Part shown: piece after piece, positions 32,896 to 41,537 of the stretch
How positions within the stretch are numbered: the first letter of the stretch is position 1
How the letters are laid out: every line of letters starts with the position of its first letter
Source of the DNA: Collinsella sp. AF25-2LB
GTDB lineage: Bacteria; Actinomycetota; Coriobacteriia; Coriobacteriales; Coriobacteriaceae
Assembly: GCF_003458415.1 (NCBI RefSeq)
Contig: NZ_QRUF01000005.1
Coordinates: 30,236 to 94,235, forward strand
DNA length: 64,000 bases
Direction: 5' to 3'
Notes under the pieces: model-generated
Databases searched by the model: none
The model's input: the letters and a program-made list of their open reading frames with translations, nothing else
Told to the model about the DNA's origin: nothing
Program-made: the position numbers and the translations under genes

Positions 32896-33903
32896 CTAGC
32901 TATTGAGTTTGTTAATGTCGTCGTCGGTGATGGTGCCTTCCTGGCTGGACGATTTGTCCTCGGAGGATGCGGTCTCATTGTTGGAATCGGAGGACTCGCT
33001 GCCGGAGGACGTGGTCTCACTGGACTCAGAGTCGCCCGGCTGCACGTTAGCGCCCGAAACCGTCTTAGTGGTGAGGTCGTAGGGCATCGTGCCATACCAG
33101 ACAGAGTGGACCGCCTCGAGCGTGCCGTCGGCCGTAATACCGTCGAGGGCATCGCTCACGGCACGGCACAGTTCGTCATTGGACGAGAGGCCCGCAACAC
33201 CAAGCGTCGAGGGCGCCTCGAGCGCACCGGCATAGGAGACCTCGCTCATCAGGCGTGCAAGGTAGCCGCCGGCCGTGGAGTCGCAGATCACATAGTCGAC
33301 CTCGCCGGACTCGAGCGCCTCAAAGCACTCGTTGATGTTGGAGTAGGTCTTTTGGTTGGCGGTGATGCTCTGCTTAGCAAGCGCCTCCTGCGAGGCCGAG
33401 GACGTCTGAACGCCCAGGGTGGACGTGTTAAGGGTATCGGTGGAAACGCTTAGCGACCCACCATCGCTAGTTTTACCGAACACGGAAGTGGCATCGTACA
33501 GGCAGGTGCCGAGCGAGCTAATGTCCCCGTCCGTGGAGTTAATCTCGCCGATAAAGATATCGGCCTTTTTGTCGCCGAGCGCGGAATCTGCCGAAGACGC
33601 ATCGACAAAGGCGACCTTAAGGCCCATGCGGCTTGCGAGAGCGCGGGCGGCGTCAACCGCATACCCCGTGAGCTCGCCATCGGCGTCCTGCATGGCCTGC
33701 GGCGCATCGGAAGTATCGAGGGCGACCGTCAGGGTTCCGGGAGTGACCAGGGCATCGTCCGACACCGCCGGCGTGACGGTCTCGTACTCGATCTGGTCGA
33801 TCGTGGGAGTCGTGAACGTAGACAGCGGGTTGAACGCGCATCCGCTCAGGCCCAAAACGGCAATGACCGCTGCGGTCCCAGCACCCAACCGAGCCGCGTG
33901 CAT
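32896..33903 (-). CDS. Amino-acid-type solute-binding lipoprotein (SBP family 3)
   Basis: A 335-residue protein; I chose the ATG at 33903 because AGGGG lies 7 bases upstream (an ATG at 33921 is the alternative). The signal peptide ends in LGLSGC, a lipobox. The binding domain has LTVALDTSDAPQAMQDADGE, LTGYAVDAARALASRMGLKV, ADIFIGEINST and ESGEVDYVICDSTAGGYLA, as in polar amino-acid binding proteins. The C-terminal 55 residues are Ser/Glu-rich and likely unfolded (for example ETTSSGSESSDSNNETASSE). No ABC permease is nearby. A long leader of about 330 bases precedes it. Confidence 0.85.
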   Translation of the reverse strand: MHAARLGAGTAAVIAVLGLSGCAFNPLSTFTTPTIDQIEYETVTPAVSDDALVTPGTLTVALDTSDAPQAMQDADGELTGYAVDAARALASRMGLKVAFVDASSADSALGDKKADIFIGEINSTDGDISSLGTCLYDATSVFGKTSDGGSLSVSTDTLNTSTLGVQTSSASQEALAKQSITANQKTYSNINECFEALESGEVDYVICDSTAGGYLARLMSEVSYAGALEAPSTLGVAGLSSNDELCRAVSDALDGITADGTLEAVHSVWYGTMPYDLTTKTVSGANVQPGDSESSETTSSGSESSDSNNETASSEDKSSSQEGTITDDDINKLNS

Positions 33904-34252
33904 CAAGCTGCCCCTCACCATGTCCACTACCCTGCCTTCTGTGTCGTATACAATCCGTGCGTTGCGCGGAATATCAGGTTGTTCCCACCAGCTGACCTGG
34001 TATTTGACCCCACACTTGCGCACCGGGGTGTTTGCTCGGGAGGCCGCAGCCACCTTCACGACTGACCCGCTCGCCCGCGAGGCGGTATTGCCCCAAAGAA
34101 AGTAGAACGGACGGTGCGGCTTACATCTAGGACGCGCCATGATCGCGCCGCGCGCACGCGGTCGCTTACGTGGATCCCTTTGACCGCGTCTGTCTTGGAC
34201 TAGGACGGGCATTTCGTCCGTCCGCAACCACAGCCTGGTAGGAACGAAGCGC

Positions 34253-34281
34253 ATTATAGCTAAGTTCAAGCTAAAGTTTAA
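34253..34281 (-). promoter_or_regulatory. Sigma-A-type promoter reading toward the lipoprotein gene
   Basis: On the minus strand TTAAAC (34281-34276), a 17-base spacer and a perfect TATAAT (34258-34253). The predicted transcript would start near 34245 and has about 340 bases before the lipoprotein ATG. Confidence 0.6.
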
Positions 34282-34353
34282 GGTTAGGGGCGTCATTCGC
34301 ATCTCGAGTACAGATTTTGCGGGTCGGAGCGGACCATTCGTGCCCCTATGAAG

Positions 34354-34382
34354 CCCGGAGCTCCCCTACGGGGAGCTCCGGG
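34354..34382. other. Strong GC hairpin upstream of the MITE
   Basis: CCCGGAGCTCCCC (34354-34366) pairs exactly with GGGGAGCTCCGGG (34370-34382). A second smaller hairpin (GGCACCC/GGGTGCC) follows. With no T-run it is only a possible terminator. Confidence 0.5.
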
Positions 34383-34402
34383 GCACCCGTCTCAGGGTGC
34401 CG

Positions 34403-34619
34403 TGTGCAAAAAACGGCAAATATGAGTACTGTTACCAATTTAGTAGCAGCGTATTACCGCCTCACGAGCCCTTTTTGAGTTCCGCACAGCCTGCTTGGCG
34501 CCAAGATATTCCACATTCGTTTATTATCTCTTCGCTGAATCCAGATTATCGGCCCAAGTTTCTTTGTTTTTGCTGTCACTAATCTAGTAACAGTACTCAT
34601 ATTTGCCGTTTTTTGCACA
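34403..34619. repeat. MITE-like element with 33-base perfect terminal inverted repeats
   Basis: Bases 34403-34435 (starting TGTGCAAAAAACGGCAAATA) are the exact reverse complement of 34587-34619. The pairing goes on imperfectly for about 15 bases inside. The middle has no gene. The size of 217 bases, perfect ends and lower GC than the surroundings fit a non-autonomous transposable element. It sits between the lipoprotein leader and the 34655 gene. Confidence 0.85.
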
Positions 34620-34654
34620 GAGCATATAAACAGACCCCCTATAAAGCCATAGTT

Positions 34655-35764
34655 TTACGCTGGTTTGAGCCCAAAGCACGCTCGGAGCGTATTCAGCAGA
34701 GCATCTTGCCTCTTTCGACGAGCCTCTACGCGATTCTGATATCGCTTACCCATACGCTGGTGGATGCGCCATGCGAGTGCTTCCATCGCTTCCATGTCAC
34801 AGAGCATTTCGTTGTTGACCGTCGCGACCTCGATTCCCATAGTAATCAAGCCCGTGTTGCGCTTTTCATCATGGATACGTCCCCTCCGAGAAGAATGGCC
34901 CAGCTCACCGTTGTATTCCAGGTCAAACTGGGCTGCTTCCTGATACGCATCGCAAACTGCATGCGGCATCCCCGAGATTGCCTGCGCACGGTCATCGAAC
35001 TCGATCTTGTAGTCGGTCTTAAAGGGACCGCAGGCAAATCCGCCATAGGAAAACGGAAGCGAAAACAGAGCGAGCATGATGCACTCCATGGGCGAGCGCA
35101 GATTTTCTGACAGGTAGGGACACAGGCGCAGCAGCTGTTTGGCCACATTCCCCTTGCATGCCGCGAGGTAATCTACCAGGCGATCGGGTGTCAGCACGGA
35201 CTCGACCTCAAAGTAACCGACATCTGGCGGCTGGTCTTTGTCCTTTGCCAATTTGTTCACGACAGGCGAGGTGTAGGGAGGCAGATACTTCCCGCGGTCG
35301 CTCAGTGAAATCTTAGAGCACAGTTCCTGGGCCAGGGCAAACGCCTGGATGCAGCCGACCTCGCGCGCGATGGCAACACAAAGGGCCTCGGGAGATAGAC
35401 TGTACACCCCCGGTTCCACCTCTAGAATCGAGCCGGCGGGCAACCCGGAACACACGGACCAGCTCACGCCAGGGATGCGGCGGCGCTGCGCCGCAGATCC
35501 CACCAGCAAGCACAGATCTTCTTGCACCTCGCCGCTTGCGGCCCCAATCCGCACCAAATCGGGAAGATAGATGTCCTCGGTCGAGGGCGACGACGTGCGC
35601 AGCACACGGCACTCCTCCTTGGGATCAAGGTCCTTCCAGCTTATGTAGCCCATCTGCCGGCGCTCGGCGCGCATCATGCGTAGCGCCGAGGCGCCTGTTA
35701 GGATTACGGAAGCCGCTAGCTGTTCGTCTGTCGGCTCGTTGCACCGCTCAATCTTTACTGCCAC
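34655..35764 (-). CDS. Vsr/DUF559-like domain protein, AbiEi-related type
   Basis: A 369-residue protein. I chose the GTG at 35764, which has AGGGGTGG just upstream and starts 10 bases after comF; a longer frame inside comF is not coding. The N-terminal part may hold a degraded winged helix. The C-terminal part (FDLEYNGELGHSSRRGRIHD, EKRNTGLITMGIEVATV) resembles the Vsr/DUF559 endonuclease-like fold with Asp and Glu in the right place, and a distal Arg-rich helix. Such proteins are common in Actinobacteria as AbiEi-like or orphan members with unknown roles. It follows comF in one operon. Confidence 0.6.
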   Translation of the reverse strand: MAVKIERCNEPTDEQLAASVILTGASALRMMRAERRQMGYISWKDLDPKEECRVLRTSSPSTEDIYLPDLVRIGAASGEVQEDLCLLVGSAAQRRRIPGVSWSVCSGLPAGSILEVEPGVYSLSPEALCVAIAREVGCIQAFALAQELCSKISLSDRGKYLPPYTSPVVNKLAKDKDQPPDVGYFEVESVLTPDRLVDYLAACKGNVAKQLLRLCPYLSENLRSPMECIMLALFSLPFSYGGFACGPFKTDYKIEFDDRAQAISGMPHAVCDAYQEAAQFDLEYNGELGHSSRRGRIHDEKRNTGLITMGIEVATVNNEMLCDMEAMEALAWRIHQRMGKRYQNRVEARRKRQDALLNTLRACFGLKPA

Positions 35765-35774
35765 AAAACCACCC

Positions 35775-36581
35775 CTACCAAACGCGTGCGATAGCGAGGC
35801 CATCAACGGCCGTGGCGCCGGCGCGCTTGAGTTCCGCCGAAGCCGCGGCCATCGTCGCGCCCGTGGTGATAACGTCATCGATAAGCAGCAGGCGGCGGCC
35901 GTGCACGTCCTCAACCGTCTCATACATGCCTTGGGCACGCTCGCGGCGCTCCTCACGACCGAGTTCGCGCTGGTCGCCATGGCCGTACTTGACCAGGGCG
36001 TCCAGCAACGGCACGCCCGACAGCTCGCAAAATGGGCGCGCAATGGCCTCCATATGATCAAAACCACGCCGCCGAAACGCTACCGCCGTCGCAGGCACAA
36101 ACACCACCGCATCCGCGCCGGACAGCACACCTCCTAAGCGTTCGGGCGCTACGACCTGGGCATGCAGGGCGGTGTCGTAGAGCAGCTCTGCCAGATACGG
36201 CGCCAGGCGTCGCTCACCCGCATCCTTGTACGCTTTAATGATGCGCGGCAGCGGATGCGCATAGACGGCGCACGCCAGGCAGCGGTCGAGCGCCTCCGCC
36301 ATTGCCGAGGACGTGCCCTCGACCGAACACTCAGTGCACAGCAAATCCCCAAACGGGGCGCCGCATCGGGTGCAGCTATGACGTGGGTCGATGAGCGTGA
36401 GCGCGGCCAGGCAGTCTTGGCAAATAAGCGCACCGGCGCGCTCGCAGCCGGCACATCGTGTTGGCGACAATGCCTCGAGCGCCTCGCGTGCCGCCCACTC
36501 GGCAAACGGTAGTAATTCGTCCGCAAACGGTAGGGCACCGGCACCCTGCAGACAGCTCAATATGTTCAGATGGCTCTTCAA
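35775..36581 (-). CDS. ComF-family phosphoribosyltransferase-like protein
   Basis: A 268-residue protein, probably starting at TTG 36581 (MKSHLNILSCL), where GGGAGGG lies 8 bases upstream but inside a strong hairpin. A zinc ribbon comes first (CAGCERAGALICQDC, CTRCGAPFGDLLCTEC). The phosphoribosyltransferase fold has VFVPATAVAFRRRGFDHMEA and the PRPP loop LLLIDDVITTGATMAAASAE. ComF acts in DNA uptake in competent bacteria; in others the role is not clear. Confidence 0.9.
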   Translation of the reverse strand: MKSHLNILSCLQGAGALPFADELLPFAEWAAREALEALSPTRCAGCERAGALICQDCLAALTLIDPRHSCTRCGAPFGDLLCTECSVEGTSSAMAEALDRCLACAVYAHPLPRIIKAYKDAGERRLAPYLAELLYDTALHAQVVAPERLGGVLSGADAVVFVPATAVAFRRRGFDHMEAIARPFCELSGVPLLDALVKYGHGDQRELGREERRERAQGMYETVEDVHGRRLLLIDDVITTGATMAAASAELKRAGATAVDGLAIARVW

Positions 36582-36584
36582 GAC

Positions 36585-36620
36585 ACAACCCTCCCTACGT
36601 TCGGTCGCAGGGAGGGTTGT
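36585..36620. promoter_or_regulatory. Hairpin that covers the comF ribosome site
   Basis: ACAACCCTCCCTACG (36585-36599) pairs with CGCAGGGAGGGTTGT (36606-36620) with one mismatch. On the minus strand the GGGAGGG ribosome site of comF is inside the 3' arm, so the site would be hidden when folded. Confidence 0.5.
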
Positions 36621-36683
36621 TGATTCGGCGCTATGATACCCCGATGTGCTCGGGGCAAGGCGGGCTAAATCCGCTCGCGGGCG

Positions 36684-38384
36684 TTATTCGCCGGCGGGCG
36701 GTTGTGGTGTGGACGAAGACGGGGTCGAGCCCTCGCCACCATCCTGGCGCGGCTTGCGGGAACGGCGACGGCGACGGCGCTTTTGACCCTGGTCGGCCGA
36801 GCCCTCGCCACCGCGATCCTCGCGCGGCTCGCGCTCGTCGCGAGCGGCGCCACGCGAAGCCTTGGCAGCCGCTCCCCCGCCATCTCCGGGACGACGGCGC
36901 GTGACCTTGACCTCGCCATCCGAGACCTGATCGGCCACGGAGGGCACTGAGGGCTTCTGTTGCGCGCCCGAGGAATGGCGACGGCGCGGACGCGGCGCGC
37001 GCTCCTCCTCGCCACGTGACTTGCCGCCCTTGTCGGCAGGCGCATCGGAGGCCGAGGGGCCCTTGGAAGCGGCACCAGCCTCGCGAGCAGCTGCGGCGCG
37101 GAAGGCGTCCTCGCGCTCCTCGCTCGACAGATGACGGCGGCGGCGACGTGTGGGGTTCATGCCACCGCCGCGATTCTGCTGTTGGGGCTGCTGAACCTCG
37201 CGCTCGCGAGAGGCGTTCTTGCCCGCGGCTGCAGCCTCGGTAGCATCGCCCGAGCCCGCGCGCTTGCGGCGGCGACGGCCATCGGCCGCCCCCTCGGCCT
37301 CGGGCGCCTCGGCCTTGCCACGACCCTTTCCGCGGCCACGACCCTCGCCCTGGCCCTGAGCGGTGCGCGCATCGGATTCGGCATCGCGACGACGGCGCTT
37401 GGGCATCGAAGTGCCGGCCAGACGGTCGGCACTCGACAGGCCATCGCCCACGTCGACGCCGTTCTCGCGATCGAGCTCCATGAGCGCCAGGCGCATCTCG
37501 GGCGACTCAATACGCTCGAGCACGTCGCGCGTCACGCAATCGGGGCGGCAGTTGCAGCCCTGCTCGGCGGCCTTCTTTTTGCAGCCCTCCGAGCACGTCA
37601 TATCGGCCAGGTTGACCTTAAAGACTTTGCCGTTCTCCAGGCGCAGCACCAGCTGCTCACGCGGCGTGTCATATTCCTGAATACGCGCCTTGCCAAGCGG
37701 CGTATCGATGAGCGTCTTCTTTTTAGGCGCACGGCTCTTAAAGTCCTTGTACGCCTCGAACTCATAACGCAGGCAGCACATCAGGCGGCCGCAAACGCCG
37801 CTAATCTTGGACGAGTTGAGCGGTAGGTCCTGCTCTTTTGCCATGCGGATCGAGACGGGCTCAAACTGTCCGCCAAAGCGCGTGCAACAGAGCTCCTGGC
37901 CGCACTGGGCATAGCCGCCCACCAGGCGGGTCTCGTCGCGCACGCCGATCTGGCGCATGTCGACGCGAATATGCAGCGTCGAGGACAGATCCTTGACGAG
38001 CTGGCGAAAATCGACGCGCTCCTCGGCCGCAAAGTAGAACACGGCCTTCTCGCCGCCAAACAGGTACTCGACGCCGACCGGCTTCATCTCGAGGTCGAGC
38101 TCCTTGACCAGGCGGCGGAAGTCGACCATGGCCTCGTCGCCCTGGATGGCCAGGTCGTCGGCAAGCTGCAGGTCGATGCCGCTCGCCACACGCAGCACGG
38201 GCTTGAGCGGCTGACCGATCTCATCTTGCGGCACCTCAAAGGGATCGGCAGTGACCAGGCCGATCTCGGTTCCGCGCTCGGTGGAGCAAATGGCATAATC
38301 GGCCTCGAGGATATCCAGATCCTGCGGATCGAACCACAGGTCGCGCGAGGCGTAGGTAAACTTAACGGGTACGACTAACGGCAT
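36684..38384 (-). CDS. ricT: PSP1/RicT-like protein with long basic tail
   Basis: A 566-residue protein. Residues 1-275 match RicT (YaaT): FDPQDLDILEADYAICSTER, GIDLQLADDLAIQGDEAMVD, FYFAAEERVDFRQLVKDLSS, GYAQCGQELCCTRFGGQF and SGVCGRLMCCLRYE with the Cys cluster. The family is about 275-300 residues; the extra 260 residues are Arg-, Glu- and Gly-rich with many KRRRR stretches, probably unfolded and RNA-binding. In Bacillus, RicT with RicA and RicF helps RNase Y-dependent mRNA processing. It overlaps holB by 10 bases. Confidence 0.9.
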   Translation of the reverse strand: MPLVVPVKFTYASRDLWFDPQDLDILEADYAICSTERGTEIGLVTADPFEVPQDEIGQPLKPVLRVASGIDLQLADDLAIQGDEAMVDFRRLVKELDLEMKPVGVEYLFGGEKAVFYFAAEERVDFRQLVKDLSSTLHIRVDMRQIGVRDETRLVGGYAQCGQELCCTRFGGQFEPVSIRMAKEQDLPLNSSKISGVCGRLMCCLRYEFEAYKDFKSRAPKKKTLIDTPLGKARIQEYDTPREQLVLRLENGKVFKVNLADMTCSEGCKKKAAEQGCNCRPDCVTRDVLERIESPEMRLALMELDRENGVDVGDGLSSADRLAGTSMPKRRRRDAESDARTAQGQGEGRGRGKGRGKAEAPEAEGAADGRRRRKRAGSGDATEAAAAGKNASREREVQQPQQQNRGGGMNPTRRRRRHLSSEEREDAFRAAAAREAGAASKGPSASDAPADKGGKSRGEEERAPRPRRRHSSGAQQKPSVPSVADQVSDGEVKVTRRRPGDGGGAAAKASRGAARDEREPREDRGGEGSADQGQKRRRRRRSRKPRQDGGEGSTPSSSTPQPPAGE

Positions 38385-39502
38385 TTCAGTGCCTTCCTGA
38401 TATCGAACAGCATGACCTCGATGGCCAGCTGGGGAGTAACGTTTCTGGCGATGTTGCGCTCGGCGGTCGCGACTGCCTCGAGCGCCCGGGTGGCACCCGC
38501 AACATTGGTCGCGGCGGCAAGCCGACCGATCGTGTCGCGCACGTCTTCGTTCACCACGTCGGCCGCCTCGTCCTGAAGCGTCAGCAGCACGTCGCGCATG
38601 AGCGTCCGCGCGCTCGCCAGCGCTTCCATGATACCCGAACGCTCGCGCGCGTTGAGTTCGCGCTTGTTGCGGTCCTCAAGCTGCTTCAATGCTCCACGCG
38701 ACAGGTAGTCGGCGTTTTGCTCGAGCACCTTTTCCTGCGTGGACTTGACCTCGGCGAGCGGCGCCTTAACGGCGACGATGAGCGACTTGGCGCGGCTGAG
38801 CACGTCGGCCTCGTCGGCGGCGATAAGCGAATCGATGGCGCGAACCATCTGACGGCGGGCGTCCTGGCGCTCAGCGCTCTTGAGGAACTCGATGCCACGC
38901 GTGGGGCTTCCCGCCACGGCGACGGCCATGCGGCAACGCGCAGGGTCCTGACCGGTGGCGCGGCTCACGGCCTGCGCGGCGACGGCGGGCGATACCAGCC
39001 GAAACGGCACGCACTGGCAGCGGCTCACGATAGTGGGCAACATCACGTCTGCCGAGGTGCCCAGCAAGATAAACATAACGCCCTCGGGCGGCTCCTCGAG
39101 CGTTTTGAGCAGTGCGTTGGCGGTGTTGGCGCGCAGCTGCTCGGCACGGTCGATGATGTAGACCTTGGCCTTGGCACGGATGGGCGCCAGCGGCACGTCG
39201 TCGAGCAGCTCGCGGGTCTGGGCGATGAGGTAGCCCGTGGCGCTCTCGGGCGTGTAATAGTGCACATCGGGGTGCGTATGGCGGGCGACGCGCACGCAGC
39301 CATCGCATGAGCCGCAGCCGTCCTGCTCGCACAGGAAGGCTTGGGCGAGCGCCCACGCGGCGTCGAGCTTGCCCGCGCCGAGCGCGCCCAAGAACAGGTA
39401 GGCGTGCGATGCGCGGCCGCTTGCGATGGCGTTGGTCAAAAAGTCGCGCACGCGCTGTTGGGTGTCGAGCTTGGCCAGCAGGCTTGCCTGAGCGGGGGCC
39501 AT
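38375..39502 (-). CDS. holB: DNA polymerase III delta-prime subunit
   Basis: A 375-residue AAA+ clamp-loader protein. FLGALGAGKLDAAWALAQAF is a Walker A-like loop. Four Cys form a zinc ribbon in EQDGCGSCDGC and nearby. AKVYIIDRAEQLRANTANAL, LLKTLEEPPEGVMFIL and PTIVSRCQCVPF (SRC sensor) are the standard delta-prime motifs. It loads the sliding clamp with DnaX and HolA. It is the middle of tmk-holB-ricT, a gene order found in many Gram-positive bacteria. Confidence 0.95.
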   Translation of the reverse strand: MAPAQASLLAKLDTQQRVRDFLTNAIASGRASHAYLFLGALGAGKLDAAWALAQAFLCEQDGCGSCDGCVRVARHTHPDVHYYTPESATGYLIAQTRELLDDVPLAPIRAKAKVYIIDRAEQLRANTANALLKTLEEPPEGVMFILLGTSADVMLPTIVSRCQCVPFRLVSPAVAAQAVSRATGQDPARCRMAVAVAGSPTRGIEFLKSAERQDARRQMVRAIDSLIAADEADVLSRAKSLIVAVKAPLAEVKSTQEKVLEQNADYLSRGALKQLEDRNKRELNARERSGIMEALASARTLMRDVLLTLQDEAADVVNEDVRDTIGRLAAATNVAGATRALEAVATAERNIARNVTPQLAIEVMLFDIRKALKCR

Positions 39503-39503
39503 A

Positions 39504-40187
39504 TTACTCGGCCTCCTGGGCTAGCGCGGCAGCGACGGCATCTTGCGGAATGTCGAGGCCGTAGACGCGAACCTGCTCGACCGTCTGCGCGAAGACGTCC
39601 TCGATGGACGCGGTCGCGTCGATGAGCTTTACGCGGTTTGGTTCCTCGGCGGCAATGGCGCAAAATCCCTGGTAGACGCGCTCTTGGAAGGCCATGCCCT
39701 TGGCCTCCATGCGGTCGGCCGCACCACGGGCGGCCATGCGCAGCGCCGCCTGCTCGGGCGTGATGCGATAGACGAGTGTGAGAGCCGGGTGCGTACCCGC
39801 GACGGCCAGGTTGTTGGCGTCGCGCACCATCTGGCGATCGAGGCCGTCGGCAAACGCCTGGTAGCAGGTCGTGGAATCGTAGAAGCGGTCGCACAGGACC
39901 ACCTTGCCGGCCGCGAGGGCGGGAGCTATGACCTCGTGCACCAGCTGGGCGCGTGCGGCCTCGTAGAGCAGCAGCTCGCAGGTATCTCCCATGGCCGTGT
40001 TGGCGGGATCGAGCAGCAGGGCGCGGATCTTTTCGCTGATGGCGGTGCCGCCCGGCTCGCGCAGGCTCACAACCTGGTAGCCAGCGAGTTCGAGCGCGCG
40101 GGCAAGCAAGCGCGCCTGCGTGGACTTGCCGGCGCCATCAACGCCCTCGAGCGTGATAAAGCTATGTTGAGCGGGCTCAAAAGCCAT
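39504..40187 (-). CDS. tmk: Thymidylate kinase
   Basis: A 227-residue enzyme that phosphorylates dTMP to dTDP. ITLEGVDGAGKSTQARLLAR is the P-loop, LREPGGTAISEKIRALLL the conserved PGG region, and VLCDRFYDSTTCYQAFADGL the DRF motif. The lid and length are normal. Its stop is one base before the holB start. Confidence 0.96.
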   Translation of the reverse strand: MAFEPAQHSFITLEGVDGAGKSTQARLLARALELAGYQVVSLREPGGTAISEKIRALLLDPANTAMGDTCELLLYEAARAQLVHEVIAPALAAGKVVLCDRFYDSTTCYQAFADGLDRQMVRDANNLAVAGTHPALTLVYRITPEQAALRMAARGAADRMEAKGMAFQERVYQGFCAIAAEEPNRVKLIDATASIEDVFAQTVEQVRVYGLDIPQDAVAAALAQEAE

Positions 40188-40296
40188 GGGCGCAGCCCCT
40201 TCCTACAAGGCGCGTAAATGCGAGTTATAGCAACCAAGCCATGATACCCCAGTGCTCGGCGCGTCCCAAATCCCACCTAGCCAATGGCTACTCAGG

Positions 40297-40352
40297 CGGC
40301 AGTTAGGGACGTTCCTAAACTGCCGGCCGAAAAGGAACGTCCCAACTGCCGG
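40297..40352. repeat. Hairpin repeat, copy A of a pair around the zinc-ribbon gene
   Basis: GGCAGTTAGGGACGTTCC is followed after a short loop by GGAACGTCCCAACTGCC. A nearly identical unit lies at 41415-41472. Both copies are in the same orientation, one on each side of the 40413-41396 gene. TTTTT follows this copy, so it could end transcription on the plus strand. Confidence 0.75.
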
Positions 40353-40412
40353 CTTTTTGGGGTGCTGGGTATAATCGTCGTATTGCATTGAAATGTGGCG
40401 AAAGGAGTGGCA

Positions 40413-41396
40413 ATGTCTCGGTATTGCGCCTCGTGCGGCAAGCTTCTTGCAGATAATGCCAAGTTCTGCACCTCGTGCGGTGCATCCGTTGAACAAACAA
40501 CCGCGAGCGATAGCCAGCCCGCTTTTGAGCAGACCGGTTCCCTCGATACGCCGCAAGCCAAGGCGGACGACCCCCTCGCCTATCGCCCCGACCTCGCCGC
40601 AGGCCCCGCGGCCGTCGAGACCACGCAGCGCATACCCGTCGCGAGCGGCTCGCCCCAACAGCAGCCGGCTCCCGCATACGCGCCCGCTTCGCCACAGACC
40701 CCCGCTCCCAAAAAGAGCGGCACCGGGCCGCTTATCGCCGTTATCGTTGTGCTGGTGGCGATCATCATCGCCCTGGTCGTTTTCTTTGTGATCAAGCCTT
40801 TCGACAACGCCGCCACGCAGACGACTGCCGAGGTAGCTAAGCTGCACCATGACGTCGACGACGATGACCTAAAGCCTCTCGGCGATCCCAACAGCCTGTA
40901 CGACGATGATGACGATGACGACGAGGATGGCGGCGAAGCAACGCTCTCCGAGCAGAACCTCTACCGCCGACTGAGCGAATACTACGACTTGCTCGAAGAC
41001 CTCGACAACTACGTCCGTGGCTGCGCGCAGAACTTCAACGGCAGCTATCTGGAAGAAGATCGCACCACCCGTCAAAATCTCGCCGACGTCGCCGAGCGCA
41101 CAGAGGACACCATCGAGCAGTATTACGACATCGTCGAGGACCTGGACGTCCCGACGAGCTCCAAGAACTACAGTTCCTGGAAGGACATCATCGCCCTGTA
41201 CGACGACCTGGATCACCGCATTGACGCAATCTGTGATGCCTGGGAGATCAGCCTGAAATACGCCAAGCCTGCGGACCACAAGAATGAGATCGTGGCGCCG
41301 CTGTCGCGCGACAACGTGGCGGGCACCAATGACAATAAGTATCGCCTAGACTTTGAGGAGCGCTATCCCGGCGCCAAACCCGTCGAAGTGAACTAG
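40413..41396 (+). CDS. Zinc-ribbon membrane protein
   Basis: A 327-residue protein; AAAGGAG lies 6 bases before the ATG at 40413. Residues 1-25 are a zinc ribbon (YCASCGKLLADNAKFCTSCG). A Pro/Gln/Ala-rich linker follows, then one membrane helix at about residues 105-128 (GPLIAVIVVLVAIIIALVVF). The outside part is very acidic (a run of Asp near 160-170) and has helical stretches (EYYDLLEDLDNYVRGCAQNF, QYYDIVEDLDVPTSSKNYSS). The architecture is common in Gram-positives; the function is unknown. A hairpin repeat flanks it on both sides. Confidence 0.8.
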   Translation: MSRYCASCGKLLADNAKFCTSCGASVEQTTASDSQPAFEQTGSLDTPQAKADDPLAYRPDLAAGPAAVETTQRIPVASGSPQQQPAPAYAPASPQTPAPKKSGTGPLIAVIVVLVAIIIALVVFFVIKPFDNAATQTTAEVAKLHHDVDDDDLKPLGDPNSLYDDDDDDDEDGGEATLSEQNLYRRLSEYYDLLEDLDNYVRGCAQNFNGSYLEEDRTTRQNLADVAERTEDTIEQYYDIVEDLDVPTSSKNYSSWKDIIALYDDLDHRIDAICDAWEISLKYAKPADHKNEIVAPLSRDNVAGTNDNKYRLDFEERYPGAKPVEVN

Positions 41397-41414
41397 CGCT
41401 TTGTCGTTCCCGAG

Positions 41415-41472
41415 CCGGCAGTTAGGGACGTTCCTAAACTGCCGGCAGAAAAGGAACGTCCCTAACTGCCGG
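41415..41472. repeat. Hairpin repeat, copy B
   Basis: The 20 bases CCGGCAGTTAGGGACGTTCC (41415-41434) are the exact reverse complement of 41453-41472. Copy A at 40297-40352 differs at only a few bases. Confidence 0.8.
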
Positions 41473-41480
41473 TCAAAAAA

Positions 41481-41515
41481 ACGAGCGAGGATCGTGGGGT
41501 CCTCGCTCGTTTTTT
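41481..41515. terminator. Two-way terminator
   Basis: ACGAGCGAGGA (41481-41491) pairs exactly with TCCTCGCTCGT (41500-41510); AAAAAAA precedes and TTTTT follows. It serves both convergent genes. Confidence 0.92.
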
Positions 41516-41537
41516 AGGCAATGTTTCGACCGCGCCG

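Noticed and set aside
33904..34258. T-box or tmRNA/6S RNA in the lipoprotein leader
   Set aside because: I could not find the T-box specifier and TGG core, nor the conserved parts of tmRNA or 6S RNA.
33922..34302. N-terminal extension of the lipoprotein gene
   Set aside because: The frame is open, but the lipobox signal peptide fixes the start near 33903; the extension is Arg-rich and unlike a protein.
34613..35110. Open frame starting at the right end of the MITE
   Set aside because: It is antisense to the Vsr-like gene and lacks a ribosome site; not a transposase.
35765..36067. Upstream part of the Vsr-like frame inside comF
   Set aside because: This stretch is comF in the other frame; a GTG with a strong ribosome site at 35764 explains the start.
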